A stretch of 39,483 nucleotides of DNA from a virus. The notes beneath the pieces are model-generated. The model searched no databases, was not told the DNA's origin, and worked only from the letters and a program-made list of their open reading frames with translations. Positions 16,009 through 23,872 of this stretch are shown piece by piece. The position numbers and the translations under genes are program-made. The DNA is taken from positions 1 to 39,483 of IMG/VR virus record IMGVR_UViG_3300042946_001699. The stretch is one strand, 5' to 3'. The first letter of the stretch is position 1. Each line of letters opens with the position of its first letter.

Positions 16009-16539
16009 ATGAGCACCCCACCACGCGTCCACCGCCCCAGGCCCCAGCAGGCCACCCCTCGCGTGACGACATCCGGTCGTGCTCGCGGGCCATTGCGCTC
16101 ACCCCATGCCGCTGCTGATGCCCTGGTGGTGGAGCACCTGACCTTTGCAGCGAAGGTGGCGGCCAACTACGCCCGCCGCACTGGCCATCCCAAGGAAGAC
16201 CTGGAGCAGCTGGCAGCGATCGGGCTGATCAAGGCCTCACGCCGCTACGACATCCACAGACCCGGCCGCAGCCCCAACCACTTCATCGCCTACGCCAGGC
16301 CCTTTGTGAACGGCGAGATCACCCATTACCTGCGTGACAAGGGCTTTCTGATCTCAGTGCCGGGCCGCTGGCGGGAGCTGCATGTGCGTGGTCAGAGGTT
16401 GCTGGGGGAGGGGCAGCCACTGGAGGTGATGCTCGGGCGGCTGGGCATCACGCTGGAGCGCTGGCGGGAGATCGGGCAGGCCTGCAGCGTGCGGGTGGTG
16501 GCGATGGCGGTGCGTGAGACGGATCCAGAGCTGGAATGA
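16009..16539 (+). CDS. Sigma-70 family protein with regions 2-3 only
   Basis: This 176-residue protein carries sigma region 2 at about 40-115: VVEHLTFAAKVAANYARRTG, then EDLEQLAAIGLIKASRRYDI and FIAYARPFVNGEITHYLRDK, the last resembling the -10-reading helix of group 3 sigmas. A region-3-like part follows (about 118-168: SVPGRWRELHVRG to LERWREIGQ). The gene stops there; no region 4 (-35 binding) is present. It sits just after TerL and before the structural genes, suggesting late-gene control by redirecting host RNA polymerase. It could act through extended -10 promoters or with another subunit. Confidence 0.8.
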   Translation: MSTPPRVHRPRPQQATPRVTTSGRARGPLRSPHAAADALVVEHLTFAAKVAANYARRTGHPKEDLEQLAAIGLIKASRRYDIHRPGRSPNHFIAYARPFVNGEITHYLRDKGFLISVPGRWRELHVRGQRLLGEGQPLEVMLGRLGITLERWREIGQACSVRVVAMAVRETDPELE

Positions 16540-16567
16540 GCAGTGAGCCGGTCGGGGTCAGATTTCC

Positions 16568-17104
16568 TCAACGCCGATCAGGAAATGCGGCGGCGTAGAT
16601 ATCCGCAAGGTCGTCGTGATAGCCCCAGCCAATACCCGAAGATGAGCGCACAACCTCACCCAACCGCACCCTGAAGGGCTCCTGCAGGTCGACGGGCAGA
16701 CTGCAGATCACCTCGGCGGCGCGGCGGGCCATGGCCACCAAGGCGCTGAAGAAGCCCGCATCGATGTCGCCGTATTCCAGCGTGAAGGCATTCCCCTGCT
16801 CGAGGAAGAACACCATCAGTTCGGCATGGGCGGCTGGATCAGTAACCGCCTTGCAGAAATCCGCAACAGCCTTTTTGGCCTTGGCGACCTGCAGCGGGCG
16901 ATCGCGCGACACATCTGGGTACAGGCATTCAGCGACGCCCTTCTTGCAATCCGCCATGGCGGCTTCCGCATCCGCGAAGCGGGCATGGAGGAAGGCTTGA
17001 TTGCCCTTGGAGAGGCGATACAGCTCACCGACCAGGCTGAGCAGCTCTTTTTGGCTCAGCTCAGAAGCAGCGGATTTAACGGTTGACCACGTTGGCTTGG
17101 ACAT
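16568..17104 (-). CDS. DUF6155-like protein, unknown function
   Basis: This 178-residue protein begins MSKPTWSTVKSAASELSQKE and continues LLSLVGELYRLSKGNQAFLHARF, the start pattern I associate with DUF6155 proteins. The rest is helical (a DRPLQVAKAKKAVADFCKAV helix, then DIDAGFFSALVAMARRAAEV). No catalytic motif is evident. It is read in the same direction as the HEPN gene, 76 bases downstream of it, so it could be a third member of that cluster. Its base composition is closer to the phage genes than to the HEPN pair. I chose ATG 17104; a TTG two codons upstream is possible. Confidence 0.7.
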   Translation of the reverse strand: MSKPTWSTVKSAASELSQKELLSLVGELYRLSKGNQAFLHARFADAEAAMADCKKGVAECLYPDVSRDRPLQVAKAKKAVADFCKAVTDPAAHAELMVFFLEQGNAFTLEYGDIDAGFFSALVAMARRAAEVICSLPVDLQEPFRVRLGEVVRSSSGIGWGYHDDLADIYAAAFPDRR

Positions 17105-17180
17105 GATCAAGAGTGATCAGGGAGAAAAGAATTGTGGTCAAACGCTCAAGATCAGCGGCGGGCACTTACCTTGGAGATTA

Positions 17181-17810
17181 TCAATCACTATTAGACCCGA
17201 CCGCTGGATCTTGTTGTTGGGTGGTTTCCGAGGCGCAACCAACGACGGCGGAAGAGACAGGTTCGTCATCTTGTATTATGAACTCATCAAGACACCCAGG
17301 AAACGCGTCTACGAAATACAATGCTTCTAGATATAGCTGATAAATCTCATCAGAGGTCTTATCAAGTGGGAACGTAGCATAGTCTTGATGAACAAGCTGA
17401 TTTCGCAGATTGCCAAGTTCAAGAAAAGCCTTGATTGCCTTATCAAGTTGCAAATCGGTTTTCACCGAAGCCGTCATGCGCTGCTTAAACTCTGAGCCAA
17501 ATAGGCCAAAGAAAGAATTCATATTCTTGTCTTTCCACTGAAACAAGGCGTGATATTGTCGTGAGACTGCCTTATTGACTGCAAACTCCGTAAGCAGTGA
17601 ATTCTTCGCCATCATGCAAAGTTGCTTTAGGTAGCCTGTTAGCCTATGCTCAAAATGACTTGCAACTGAGAGCAGAAGTGCCTTGCGTGCGTGATCTTCA
17701 ATGACTACTTGCGCCGATATCTCTCCAGATGCTTGAAGAGCATTGATTGCAACGCCAAGCTCTTTATAAATTCTGTCAATTGGAGACTCGTCAGGCATGG
17801 CTTGATTCAA
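17181..17810 (-). CDS. HEPN-domain protein (MAE_28990-like), putative RNase effector
   Basis: This 209-residue helical protein has the HEPN Rx4-6H signature at Arg136-His141 (ELGNLRNQLVHQDY). It is preceded by SVASHFEHRLTGYLKQLC and FFGLFGSEFK, typical of the MAE_28990/MAE_18760 HEPN families. HEPN proteins with this motif are usually metal-independent RNases in toxin or defence systems. The ATG lies inside the 3' end of the DUF262 gene (20-base overlap; 8 bases if the Met at codon 5 is used), so both are translated together. The region has about 45% GC in sampled lines against about 65% nearby, a sign of separate acquisition. The C-terminal 30 residues look disordered. Confidence 0.82.
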   Translation of the reverse strand: MNQAMPDESPIDRIYKELGVAINALQASGEISAQVVIEDHARKALLLSVASHFEHRLTGYLKQLCMMAKNSLLTEFAVNKAVSRQYHALFQWKDKNMNSFFGLFGSEFKQRMTASVKTDLQLDKAIKAFLELGNLRNQLVHQDYATFPLDKTSDEIYQLYLEALYFVDAFPGCLDEFIIQDDEPVSSAVVGCASETTQQQDPAVGSNSD

Positions 17811-19110
17811 TCAAATCACAGGCACGATTCATACGCGTAGTCACATTGGCCTTGTCAGTCGTTGCCTCAATTGATGCCTGCTTCCACACTTCGTCGTTAG
17901 CGACCGCTTGAATATAGCTCATTGTTGGTTGTATTATATCTGTCGATCCATTTTTTGCTGCGCTATTGCAAGATGCATAGAATACGGACTCAAATAGGGC
18001 GACGTTAAGCCTCTTGGTTCGCGGGTTAATAAATATGTCTGCCTGTAGAGAACCTGTACCAGTTCCGAATGCATCAAAGAGGCTTGCCAGATATTCAATA
18101 TTTTCCCTAGAATACTTCTTGGCCTTCTTGGCAAACTGGTTTAAAAACTTTACCATCGATGGCTTATAACTTGGCAAGTCCAAGAGAAGGGCAAATGCCC
18201 TTAGAAGGATCTCAACATCCTTGCCGTGAAGGTCAGCCTGCTCCTTACTGATAATTCTTCTCCATGCTTCTTTGCTATTGATCTTGTAGAGAGCCTCGAA
18301 GAACTCTGAGTGATAGATACTGGAGCGAATCTCCTGCGGGCTCAAGTTAACACCGCCAGTGTTAAGACGATTAAACATCTCATAAACCGAAGAATCATCG
18401 TCTTTCGGCGCATTCTGCTTAACGATTACATTGCGAATTGGCCTCAAATCCAAAGTACGCTTATACTCTCCAAGTGTTGTATACTTTTTTCCATGAAACT
18501 TGTTGGGCGGAGCTTGCAGCCTAGAGGGAAGAGAAAGAGAGAAAGGTTGAAAAAGCTCGTCATTTTCCAAGACCTCTTCCGGCATGCACCCCTTCTCAAG
18601 GGCAATCATCCTGAGTCTTGCTCTTGAATTGCTTCTTGGAAAGCGGCCTTTCACAAAATAGTAGACTGACATCAAGCGCTGTTGCCCGTCAACGACAAGA
18701 AAGCTATTCTTATCCTCCTCGTACAGAAATACCTGAGGGACCGGTAATCCCAAGATCAAGGACTCAATAAGCTTCGATGCTCGTCGAATATCCCATACGT
18801 AGTTCCGCTGAAAGCCTGGCACCTTCACAGCTCCAGCTTCAATAAAGTTGAAGATCGTACTTACATTAAAATCATTTGGCGTCGCAGTGAGATCGTACTC
18901 GTCAATCTGAGTGTCTGGCTCTTCGGCTGATGCATAATCGTCAGCCCATGGAAGATCGTCGACATCGGTAAGCGCAAGGTCTTCAGCTGCTTCGGTGCTC
19001 GGCATCTCTGTAGATCTGATGGATTGAAGAATTTGGCAATCATACTCGCTACAGGACTCTGTCAACCCACCCAACTTGATATTCGACGGTTCCGAGAACC
19101 CCATCGGCAT
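17791..19110 (-). CDS. DUF262 domain protein, partner of HEPN effector
   Basis: This protein of up to 439 residues has the DUF262 (ParB-like) fold from about 75. PGFQRNYVWDIRRASKLIES is followed by the key motif FLVVDGQQRLMSVYYFVKG and later MFNRLNTGGVNLSPQEIRSS. The DGQQR motif is the nucleotide-handling site known in GmrS- and SspE-type defence proteins. The C-terminal HNH (DUF1524) nuclease often fused to DUF262 is absent. The effector is probably the HEPN protein translated from the overlapping gene. The N-terminal 70 residues are acidic. Other starts at 19104 or 19005 are possible, and no clear Shine-Dalgarno decides. Low GC suggests recent transfer. Confidence 0.82.
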   Translation of the reverse strand: MPMGFSEPSNIKLGGLTESCSEYDCQILQSIRSTEMPSTEAAEDLALTDVDDLPWADDYASAEEPDTQIDEYDLTATPNDFNVSTIFNFIEAGAVKVPGFQRNYVWDIRRASKLIESLILGLPVPQVFLYEEDKNSFLVVDGQQRLMSVYYFVKGRFPRSNSRARLRMIALEKGCMPEEVLENDELFQPFSLSLPSRLQAPPNKFHGKKYTTLGEYKRTLDLRPIRNVIVKQNAPKDDDSSVYEMFNRLNTGGVNLSPQEIRSSIYHSEFFEALYKINSKEAWRRIISKEQADLHGKDVEILLRAFALLLDLPSYKPSMVKFLNQFAKKAKKYSRENIEYLASLFDAFGTGTGSLQADIFINPRTKRLNVALFESVFYASCNSAAKNGSTDIIQPTMSYIQAVANDEVWKQASIEATTDKANVTTRMNRACDLIESSHA

Positions 19111-19277
19111 GTCGATTGTTGTCCGATAACCAGCTGCAGAGTGTCAATCAAGGGATCATCGATGGCCGTGATAGCAGTGGCGTTGTGTTGAGCCTCGTCA
19201 ACCGTAGGTGTGGTTCGCGGGTCTGAGAACCATCCAGCCCCAAGGTCTTGGCTCAGGTGCACCACGCTTTCCGGCTC

Positions 19278-19289
19278 GGGGGGGGGGGG
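19278..19289 (+). repeat. Run of 12 G residues upstream of the portal gene
   Basis: Twelve consecutive G lie 52 bases before the portal TTG start, in the 230-base gap between the divergent DUF262 and portal genes. Such a tract is prone to slippage and could vary promoter spacing. It could also be a sequencing artefact. The rest of the gap shows no gene or clear promoter. Confidence 0.8.
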
Positions 19290-19340
19290 TGCGGTTCAGC
19301 GCAGGGAGCACCGGCAATAGCCGGCAGCCGCTGATCGGGC

Positions 19341-20729
19341 TTGGCCCAGCTCCCCTCGGATTCATTCCCCTGGCCGCTGCATCCCAGCCTGGCGGCACTT
19401 CTCCCCCGCCTGGAGCTGATCCAGGACTGCTGGGACCTCCTCGCTGGCCGCAAGGAGCACTACCTCCCCCGCGGTGAACGCGAGCCTGAAACCGCCTACC
19501 GACGCCGGCTGGATGCGGCCCTGCCCTCGGGGTTCTTCCGTGATGCCCTGCGCACCTTCGCGGGGATGCTGGCCTCCAGCCACTGGCATGAGCTGCCGGC
19601 CTCGCTGCAGGCGGTGATCAGTGATGTGGATGGACGCGGCACCGACCTGGGTGTGTTCCTCGAGCGCGCCGACGTGCTGGTGCTCCGCGATGGGGCAGCG
19701 CAGATAGGTGTCCTGCCGCCTGAGCACCTCTGGCCCAGCGAGGGCGACCGCCAGCAGGCTCTGCGCCGTGGCGATCGCCTCTCGCTGCCGCGTCTTGCTC
19801 TGCTGGAGCGCCGCGACCTCCTGAACTGGCATCTGCCAGCCCCACAGTCCCTGCCTGTCGCGGTCAGCTTTCGGCTGCCCAACCCAAAGGCCCAGGACGA
19901 GCCCCTGGACCCGGATCGACCTCAGCATCCATGGCTCTACGGCTCCGTTGCCCTCGACGGCGAGGGCATGAGCGTCGAGACCATCGAGCTCATGGCAGAC
20001 CCGAAGGCCCCATCGGGCTGGCGCCCGCAACGATCTGGACTACAGCACTACCGGGGTATCAGCCAGCTGCCCCTGATCTGGTACGCCAGTGATGGCGCTG
20101 CTTTTGGCGAGGGTGACCTGCCTCACCTTGGCCTGGCTCATCAGTACCTCAACCACTTCCGCTGCCAGAGCGACTACCAGGAGCTCCTGTACCGAACGGC
20201 TCTGCCGGTGGGTGTGCGCACAGGGGTCGTCGGCCCCATGGACAGTGGCACCAGCGAGCCGGTGGTCCTGGGCCCCAACAGCGTGATTGACCTGCCCGAT
20301 GGCGCCAGCTTCCAGTTCGTGGAGATCCAGGCCCGCTCCTTGGCCGAGCACCGCGCCTGGCTGGAATCCCTAGACCAGGGCATGCGCCGTGACGCCCTGA
20401 TTCCCTCTGGCGCCCAGGGGGCTCCACGCACCGCCACCGAGATTTCTCTGGCTGCATCGCAGGCCTATGCGCTGCTGCAGAGCCAGGCGATCCAGAAGGC
20501 CTCGATGTTCTCCTCCCTCCTGCTGCACTGGTGTGCAATCACCGGAGAACCAGTTCCCGTGCAGCAGGGTCCGGCGTTGCTGGTGGAAATCAGCCCGCTG
20601 GCTCCCGCGCCCAAGCCACAACCAACCGTGGCCGAAATGCTGCAGCTGCATGAGCGCGGCATCGTCAGCGAGCAGGCTCTGCGGCAATGGCTGGGGGATC
20701 TGGCCGGTGTGGCACCGGCTTCTGCATGA
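19341..20729 (+). CDS. Phage portal protein (DUF4055-like)
   Basis: This 462-residue protein matches DUF4055 portals. The N-terminal part has LELIQDCWDLLAG, then YLPRGEREPETAYRRRLDAA and LRTFAGMLASSHW. In the middle is DVDGRGTDLGVFLERADVLV. The segment ISQLPLIWYASDGAAFGEGD continues into LPHLGLAHQYLNHFRCQSDY. The C-terminal region is helical (TATEISLAASQAYALLQSQA). The portal forms the dodecameric DNA gate of the capsid and docks TerL. A stop codon three codons upstream leaves TTG 19341 as the earliest start; no ATG precedes the conserved part. Its stop overlaps the next gene as ATGA. Confidence 0.85.
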   Translation: MAQLPSDSFPWPLHPSLAALLPRLELIQDCWDLLAGRKEHYLPRGEREPETAYRRRLDAALPSGFFRDALRTFAGMLASSHWHELPASLQAVISDVDGRGTDLGVFLERADVLVLRDGAAQIGVLPPEHLWPSEGDRQQALRRGDRLSLPRLALLERRDLLNWHLPAPQSLPVAVSFRLPNPKAQDEPLDPDRPQHPWLYGSVALDGEGMSVETIELMADPKAPSGWRPQRSGLQHYRGISQLPLIWYASDGAAFGEGDLPHLGLAHQYLNHFRCQSDYQELLYRTALPVGVRTGVVGPMDSGTSEPVVLGPNSVIDLPDGASFQFVEIQARSLAEHRAWLESLDQGMRRDALIPSGAQGAPRTATEISLAASQAYALLQSQAIQKASMFSSLLLHWCAITGEPVPVQQGPALLVEISPLAPAPKPQPTVAEMLQLHERGIVSEQALRQWLGDLAGVAPASA

Positions 20730-21253
20730 CCACCAGCAGCAATGCGCCCAGCGCCCCAGGTGGTGCGACGTGGCAACCGCAAGACCAGGAGGCCATCCGC
20801 CAGTGCCTGGCGCTGCCCGCCACCGTTCCCTGCCTGGACGCCATCGGTCGGGCAATGGCGGATCTACTGCGCCAACACCCGGCCGGGGTGTTGAGTGCCC
20901 GTGCCCTGCTGGATGCGGTGGCCCTGATCGATCAGCAGCTGCTGGACGGTGGCTGCGAGCAGGAGCAAGCGATCCAGAAGCGCAGCCACTCGGGGCCGAT
21001 CGCCGGCTCGGTCGCGGCGGCTGGTGATGCACCCCTGCAGAAAGCAGATGTGATCGCCTACGACACGGCGCTGTTGCGCGAGGAGAGCGAGACCACCTAC
21101 GCCAACCCCAGTTCGCCCGCGATGGGACTGCTGCGTCAGCGGCGTCGCTATGCCGACCAGCTGCTGTTGCTGTTGCCCTCCCTCAGTAGCTGGGTGCAGT
21201 TCACCGCCCAGGCCGCAGGACAGCTGGGCGCAACGCCGATGCTGCGGGGGTGA
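20726..21253 (+). CDS. Hypothetical head-region protein
   Basis: This 175-residue protein starts at an ATG overlapping the portal stop (ATGA) and is mostly helical (CLDAIGRAMADLLRQHPAGV, ARALLDAVALIDQQLLDGG, GLLRQRRRYADQLLLLLPSL). The position between portal and scaffold suggests a head-completion or connector role. No family is recognised. The Leu-rich helix near 148 is amphipathic rather than clearly transmembrane. Confidence 0.72.
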   Translation: MTTSSNAPSAPGGATWQPQDQEAIRQCLALPATVPCLDAIGRAMADLLRQHPAGVLSARALLDAVALIDQQLLDGGCEQEQAIQKRSHSGPIAGSVAAAGDAPLQKADVIAYDTALLREESETTYANPSSPAMGLLRQRRRYADQLLLLLPSLSSWVQFTAQAAGQLGATPMLRG

Positions 21254-21256
21254 GCG

Positions 21257-21820
21257 ATGACCACAAGCCCGAGGCGTTTCACCAGCGGCCAACATCCACG
21301 GGCATCTGGGACCTGGCCAGCGACGCCCCTGCAGCCCTTTGCCAATGCACGCCTGCTGCTGGCGGAGAACGCCATCCCTGGTGACACCAGCTCAGCGGTA
21401 GAGGCGGCGCATGTGCTCGAGTGCTTTCTGGTGCGCGCCAACTACATCTCCTCTAAGGAGAATGGCCCTGGGGTCGACACCGGCGACTTCACCTACAGCG
21501 GCATGATCTGCCGGGCTACCCGCCTGCCGCCTCACCCGGGAGCCATCTGGCTGAGCAGCACCTTGAGCTGGCAGCAGAACGGCCGCCGCGTTGCCAGCGG
21601 TGGCAGCACTGTTGTTGCCCCCTGCGAGGGGCTGATCTGGCTGGGGGATCTCAGCCTGCTCAATCCTGCGGGCGCTGCTGATGTGGATCCCTACGCCCAG
21701 CACACCGCCTTTGTGGTGCTGGAGTTCGGCGCCGATTACGGCTCCGGCGGCATCGGCTCCCTGGTGCAGCCGCTGATCGGCGAGCGGGTGTTCGGAACGC
21801 TCAAGCCGAATCGGCAATGA
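21257..21820 (+). CDS. Hypothetical phage structural protein, beta-rich
   Basis: This 187-residue protein starts three bases after the previous stop. It is predicted by eye to be beta-rich (GAIWLSSTLSWQQNGRRVAS, STVVAPCEGLIWLGDLSLL, TAFVVLEFGADYGSGG), with repeated Gly/Ser turns. It lies in the portal-scaffold block and is probably a minor capsid or head-tail joining protein. I do not recognise a family. Confidence 0.72.
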   Translation: MTTSPRRFTSGQHPRASGTWPATPLQPFANARLLLAENAIPGDTSSAVEAAHVLECFLVRANYISSKENGPGVDTGDFTYSGMICRATRLPPHPGAIWLSSTLSWQQNGRRVASGGSTVVAPCEGLIWLGDLSLLNPAGAADVDPYAQHTAFVVLEFGADYGSGGIGSLVQPLIGERVFGTLKPNRQ

Positions 21821-21837
21821 ACGCCTCTGATCCGTGA

Positions 21838-22101
21838 TCAGGCCCTTTTCAGGAGCTGGTCGTATTGGGCATGGGTGCCGATCCACACCCACAGCAACTC
21901 ATCCGTTGACGCCTCGACGGCCAGCGCACGGTGCCGGAGGCCGACGCGAACGGACCAGAACCGTCCAATGCGCTTGAGATGCAGTGAGGGATGGCGCGGG
22001 TCCGATTTCAGCTGCTCATAAGCCCGATCGGCCTGGTCTTGAACATCAGCAGGCATGGCTTCGTAGCAGGACCAGAAGCGGGGACTGGCGCGATGCTTCA
22101 C
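21838..22101 (-). CDS. RelE/ParE-superfamily toxin
   Basis: This 87-residue protein has the RelE/ParE fold pattern: SPRFWSCYEAMPADVQDQAD helices, then HPSLHLKRIGRFWSVRVGLR strands and the basic HRALAV strand, ending WVWIGTHAQYDQLLKR. Toxins of this kind cleave ribosome-bound mRNA or, in ParE types, poison gyrase. The C-terminal His-Ala-x-Tyr favours the RelE/HigB side. The ATG overlaps the antitoxin stop by four bases. It lies on the strand opposite to the head genes around it. Confidence 0.85.
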   Translation of the reverse strand: MKHRASPRFWSCYEAMPADVQDQADRAYEQLKSDPRHPSLHLKRIGRFWSVRVGLRHRALAVEASTDELLWVWIGTHAQYDQLLKRA

Positions 22102-22298
22102 CGATCGGTGCAGCGACCAGCAGCCAGGTCACCAAGGGCCTCTTCCGCCAGCCAGTCCAGACGTCCCGATTGCAGGTCCTGCTCCATCTGCAGGTCCCAT
22201 TCGTTGGCATCAAAGGCTTCGAACCAGGCCCGGAACTCCGCCCGCTGCTCAGGGGCCAGCTGCTCGACGGCAGCTTCGATGGCTTGCACGGTGGTCAT
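22098..22298 (-). CDS. Antitoxin of the RelE/ParE-type pair
   Basis: This 66-residue acidic helical protein begins MTTVQAIEAAVEQLAPEQRA and continues FRAWFEAFDANEWDLQMEQD, a common antitoxin type upstream of RelE-like toxins in cyanobacteria. It has no obvious DNA-binding domain and probably neutralises by wrapping the toxin. The four-base overlap with the toxin at 22098-22101 fixes the order antitoxin then toxin. Confidence 0.82.
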   Translation of the reverse strand: MTTVQAIEAAVEQLAPEQRAEFRAWFEAFDANEWDLQMEQDLQSGRLDWLAEEALGDLAAGRCTDR

Positions 22299-22400
22299 TC
22301 CAGGAGGTTAGAGCTCCTCGCCGGAAACAATTCGCTCCTCGGCAACAGGGGATGGCAGCGCCGCGATGGGCTGCCGATCCACTGACAGCCGAGACGGGTC

Positions 22401-23261
22401 ATGGCCACTGCTTCCGCAACCCCCAACACGAGCACCACCCGCAGCGGGGGTGAAGGCAACGAGCTGCTGGACCTCCAGGGCCCTGAGGTCAGCGAGCAGG
22501 ACAGCACGCAGGCCGAGCACAGCACCGGCTCGGATGCTGCAACCACTGCCAATGAATCCTCCCAAGGCTCAGGTGGAGACGGCCTCAGCGAAGCCCTCAA
22601 GGCCGAGCGGCGCCGCAGCAATCAACTGGAGAAGGAACTGCGCGGGCTGCGGCAGCAGCTGACCCGCTTCTCGGAGATCAACCCCGAGGAGTACGCCCGT
22701 CTGCAGGAGGCCGAACGCCAAAAGCAGCACCTCGAGCAGCAGCTGGAGCTGCGTGAGCGCCAGATGGAGGAGGCCGCCGCCAAACGGGTGGCAGCTGTCT
22801 CGGCGGAGCGCGACGCCGCCCATGAGCGGGTGCAGGAGCTACGCAAGGAGCGACTGCTGGAGCGTGCCTTCTCAGAAGCGGAAGGGCGCACCGGCGGCGA
22901 TGGGCGCGGCACCTTCTTTCAGGTGTTCCGCTCGATGCTCTGGGACTGCTTCCGGCTTGGCAGCAGCAAGGACGGCAGCGATGCGCTCGAACCCCTCGAC
23001 GGCCAGGGCCAGCCGCTGCTGGGTGATGACGGCCGGCCAATGACCACGGCCGACTACCTCGATCAGCTGCGCATCCATCCCGTCTATGGCTTCCTGTTCC
23101 AGCAGCGCGGCGCGATGGGCACGGGCGCTTTGCCCGCGGGCACTGCAGCCAGCGGTATCGGCGCCAGCGGTTTTGGGGAGGTGATCAATCCACAGGCGAT
23201 GAGCGCCAGCGAGCTCTACCGGGCCGGTTTTGCCCTCAACGGCCGCAGCCCGCGCAGCTGA
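22401..23261 (+). CDS. Capsid scaffolding protein
   Basis: This 286-residue protein has a low-complexity acidic N-terminus (1-60). A long charged coiled coil runs from about 63 to 155 (ALKAERRRSNQLEKELRGLR, QKQHLEQQLELRERQMEEAA, AERDAAHERVQELRKERLLE). After it come a compact region with FFQVFRSMLWDCFRLGSS and a Gly-rich tail. This layout, upstream of the major capsid gene, is typical of phage scaffolds that guide procapsid assembly and then leave. The C-terminal segment MSASELYRAGFALNGRSPRS would contact the coat. There is no visible protease domain. Confidence 0.8.
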   Translation: MATASATPNTSTTRSGGEGNELLDLQGPEVSEQDSTQAEHSTGSDAATTANESSQGSGGDGLSEALKAERRRSNQLEKELRGLRQQLTRFSEINPEEYARLQEAERQKQHLEQQLELRERQMEEAAAKRVAAVSAERDAAHERVQELRKERLLERAFSEAEGRTGGDGRGTFFQVFRSMLWDCFRLGSSKDGSDALEPLDGQGQPLLGDDGRPMTTADYLDQLRIHPVYGFLFQQRGAMGTGALPAGTAASGIGASGFGEVINPQAMSASELYRAGFALNGRSPRS

Positions 23262-23266
23262 GCGTC

Positions 23267-23551
23267 ATGACGCGCTGGCACTACTACCTGGCCTTTTGGA
23301 GCCGTCGCTCCACCGCCACCGTGGTGCCGGCGCTGAATCGCAGCCAGGCCAAAGATCGTGCTCAGGCAAGGCAGAAAGCCGGCTACGGCAGCTTGGTGGC
23401 GATCCAGCAGGCCAATGAGGCCGATCGCCGCCTGATCCGTCAGGGCGTTTGGGTGCGGCGGCGCCGCAATGGCAGCAGCCCCCAGTTCGGCTCAGCTCCC
23501 GCTCGTGCTGCAGCGCGCAGGCAACGGAGCCCCTACCGGCCCTGGCTCTGA
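23267..23551 (+). CDS. Hypothetical basic protein after scaffold
   Basis: This 94-residue frame starts five bases after the scaffold stop (ATG 23267) and encodes MTRWHYYLAFWSRRSTATVV, then a helical part and an Arg-rich end (RRRRNGSSPQFG). The close spacing supports translation. A second frame (23469-23681) overlaps its 3' half with similar codon quality, so the true end of coding here is uncertain. No family is recognised. Confidence 0.5.
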   Translation: MTRWHYYLAFWSRRSTATVVPALNRSQAKDRAQARQKAGYGSLVAIQQANEADRRLIRQGVWVRRRRNGSSPQFGSAPARAAARRQRSPYRPWL

Positions 23552-23593
23552 GATCAGCCACCGGTTTGGCAACGAGCTGGCCAAGGGCAGAAA

Positions 23594-23612
23594 GGCCCGG
23601 CAACGCCGGGCC
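23594..23612. terminator. GGCCCGGC/GCCGGGCC hairpin at convergent gene ends
   Basis: GGCCCGGC (23594-23601) and GCCGGGCC (23605-23612) form a perfect 8-bp stem with loop AAC. It lies between the end of a plus-strand gene (23551) and the end of the converging minus-strand gene (23627). There is no U-run. A hairpin with the same arms is found at 31633-31668, also between convergent genes. Confidence 0.55.
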
Positions 23613-23626
23613 GGAAGGCCGCCGCC

Positions 23627-23842
23627 TCAGAGCACCGAGACGGTGCCGAGGCGCTTGGCGGCCAGCTTGCGGGCCAGCTGATGGGCCAGCTCAGCTGGCA
23701 GGAAGCGCGGCTTCTTCACGGGCTTGCCGCGGCGGCCATAGAAGACCGTGACGCGCTCGGCAGCGGCGACCTTGAGCCCAGCCGGGTAGCTGTGTAGCAC
23801 CAGCTGACGGATCGGACAGGCCAGAGGAGCAGAGGAGGCCAT
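23627..23842 (-). CDS. Hypothetical small basic protein
   Basis: This 71-residue frame starts at the ATG complementary to 23840-23842 and encodes MASSAPLACPIRQLVLHSYP, a beta-like stretch (AAAERVTVFYGRRGKPVKKP) and a basic helix (AHQLARKLAAKRLGTVSVL). The sequence looks protein-like and may bind nucleic acid. A longer frame to 23896 is possible, but its first 18 residues look random. No Shine-Dalgarno is seen and no family is recognised. Confidence 0.5.
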   Translation of the reverse strand: MASSAPLACPIRQLVLHSYPAGLKVAAAERVTVFYGRRGKPVKKPRFLPAELAHQLARKLAAKRLGTVSVL

Positions 23843-23872
23843 GGGAAGGAGGAGAGGAACACCTGTCCCATC

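Noticed and set aside
19208-19477. 89-residue plus-strand frame across the G tract
   Set aside because: Translation is Pro/Gly-rich and random-looking and overlaps the portal N-terminus in another frame; no ribosome site.
23469-23681. 70-residue plus-strand frame overlapping the gene at 23267
   Set aside because: Protein-like in part, but it overlaps two other frames and contains the terminator-like hairpin, so it was not listed as a gene.
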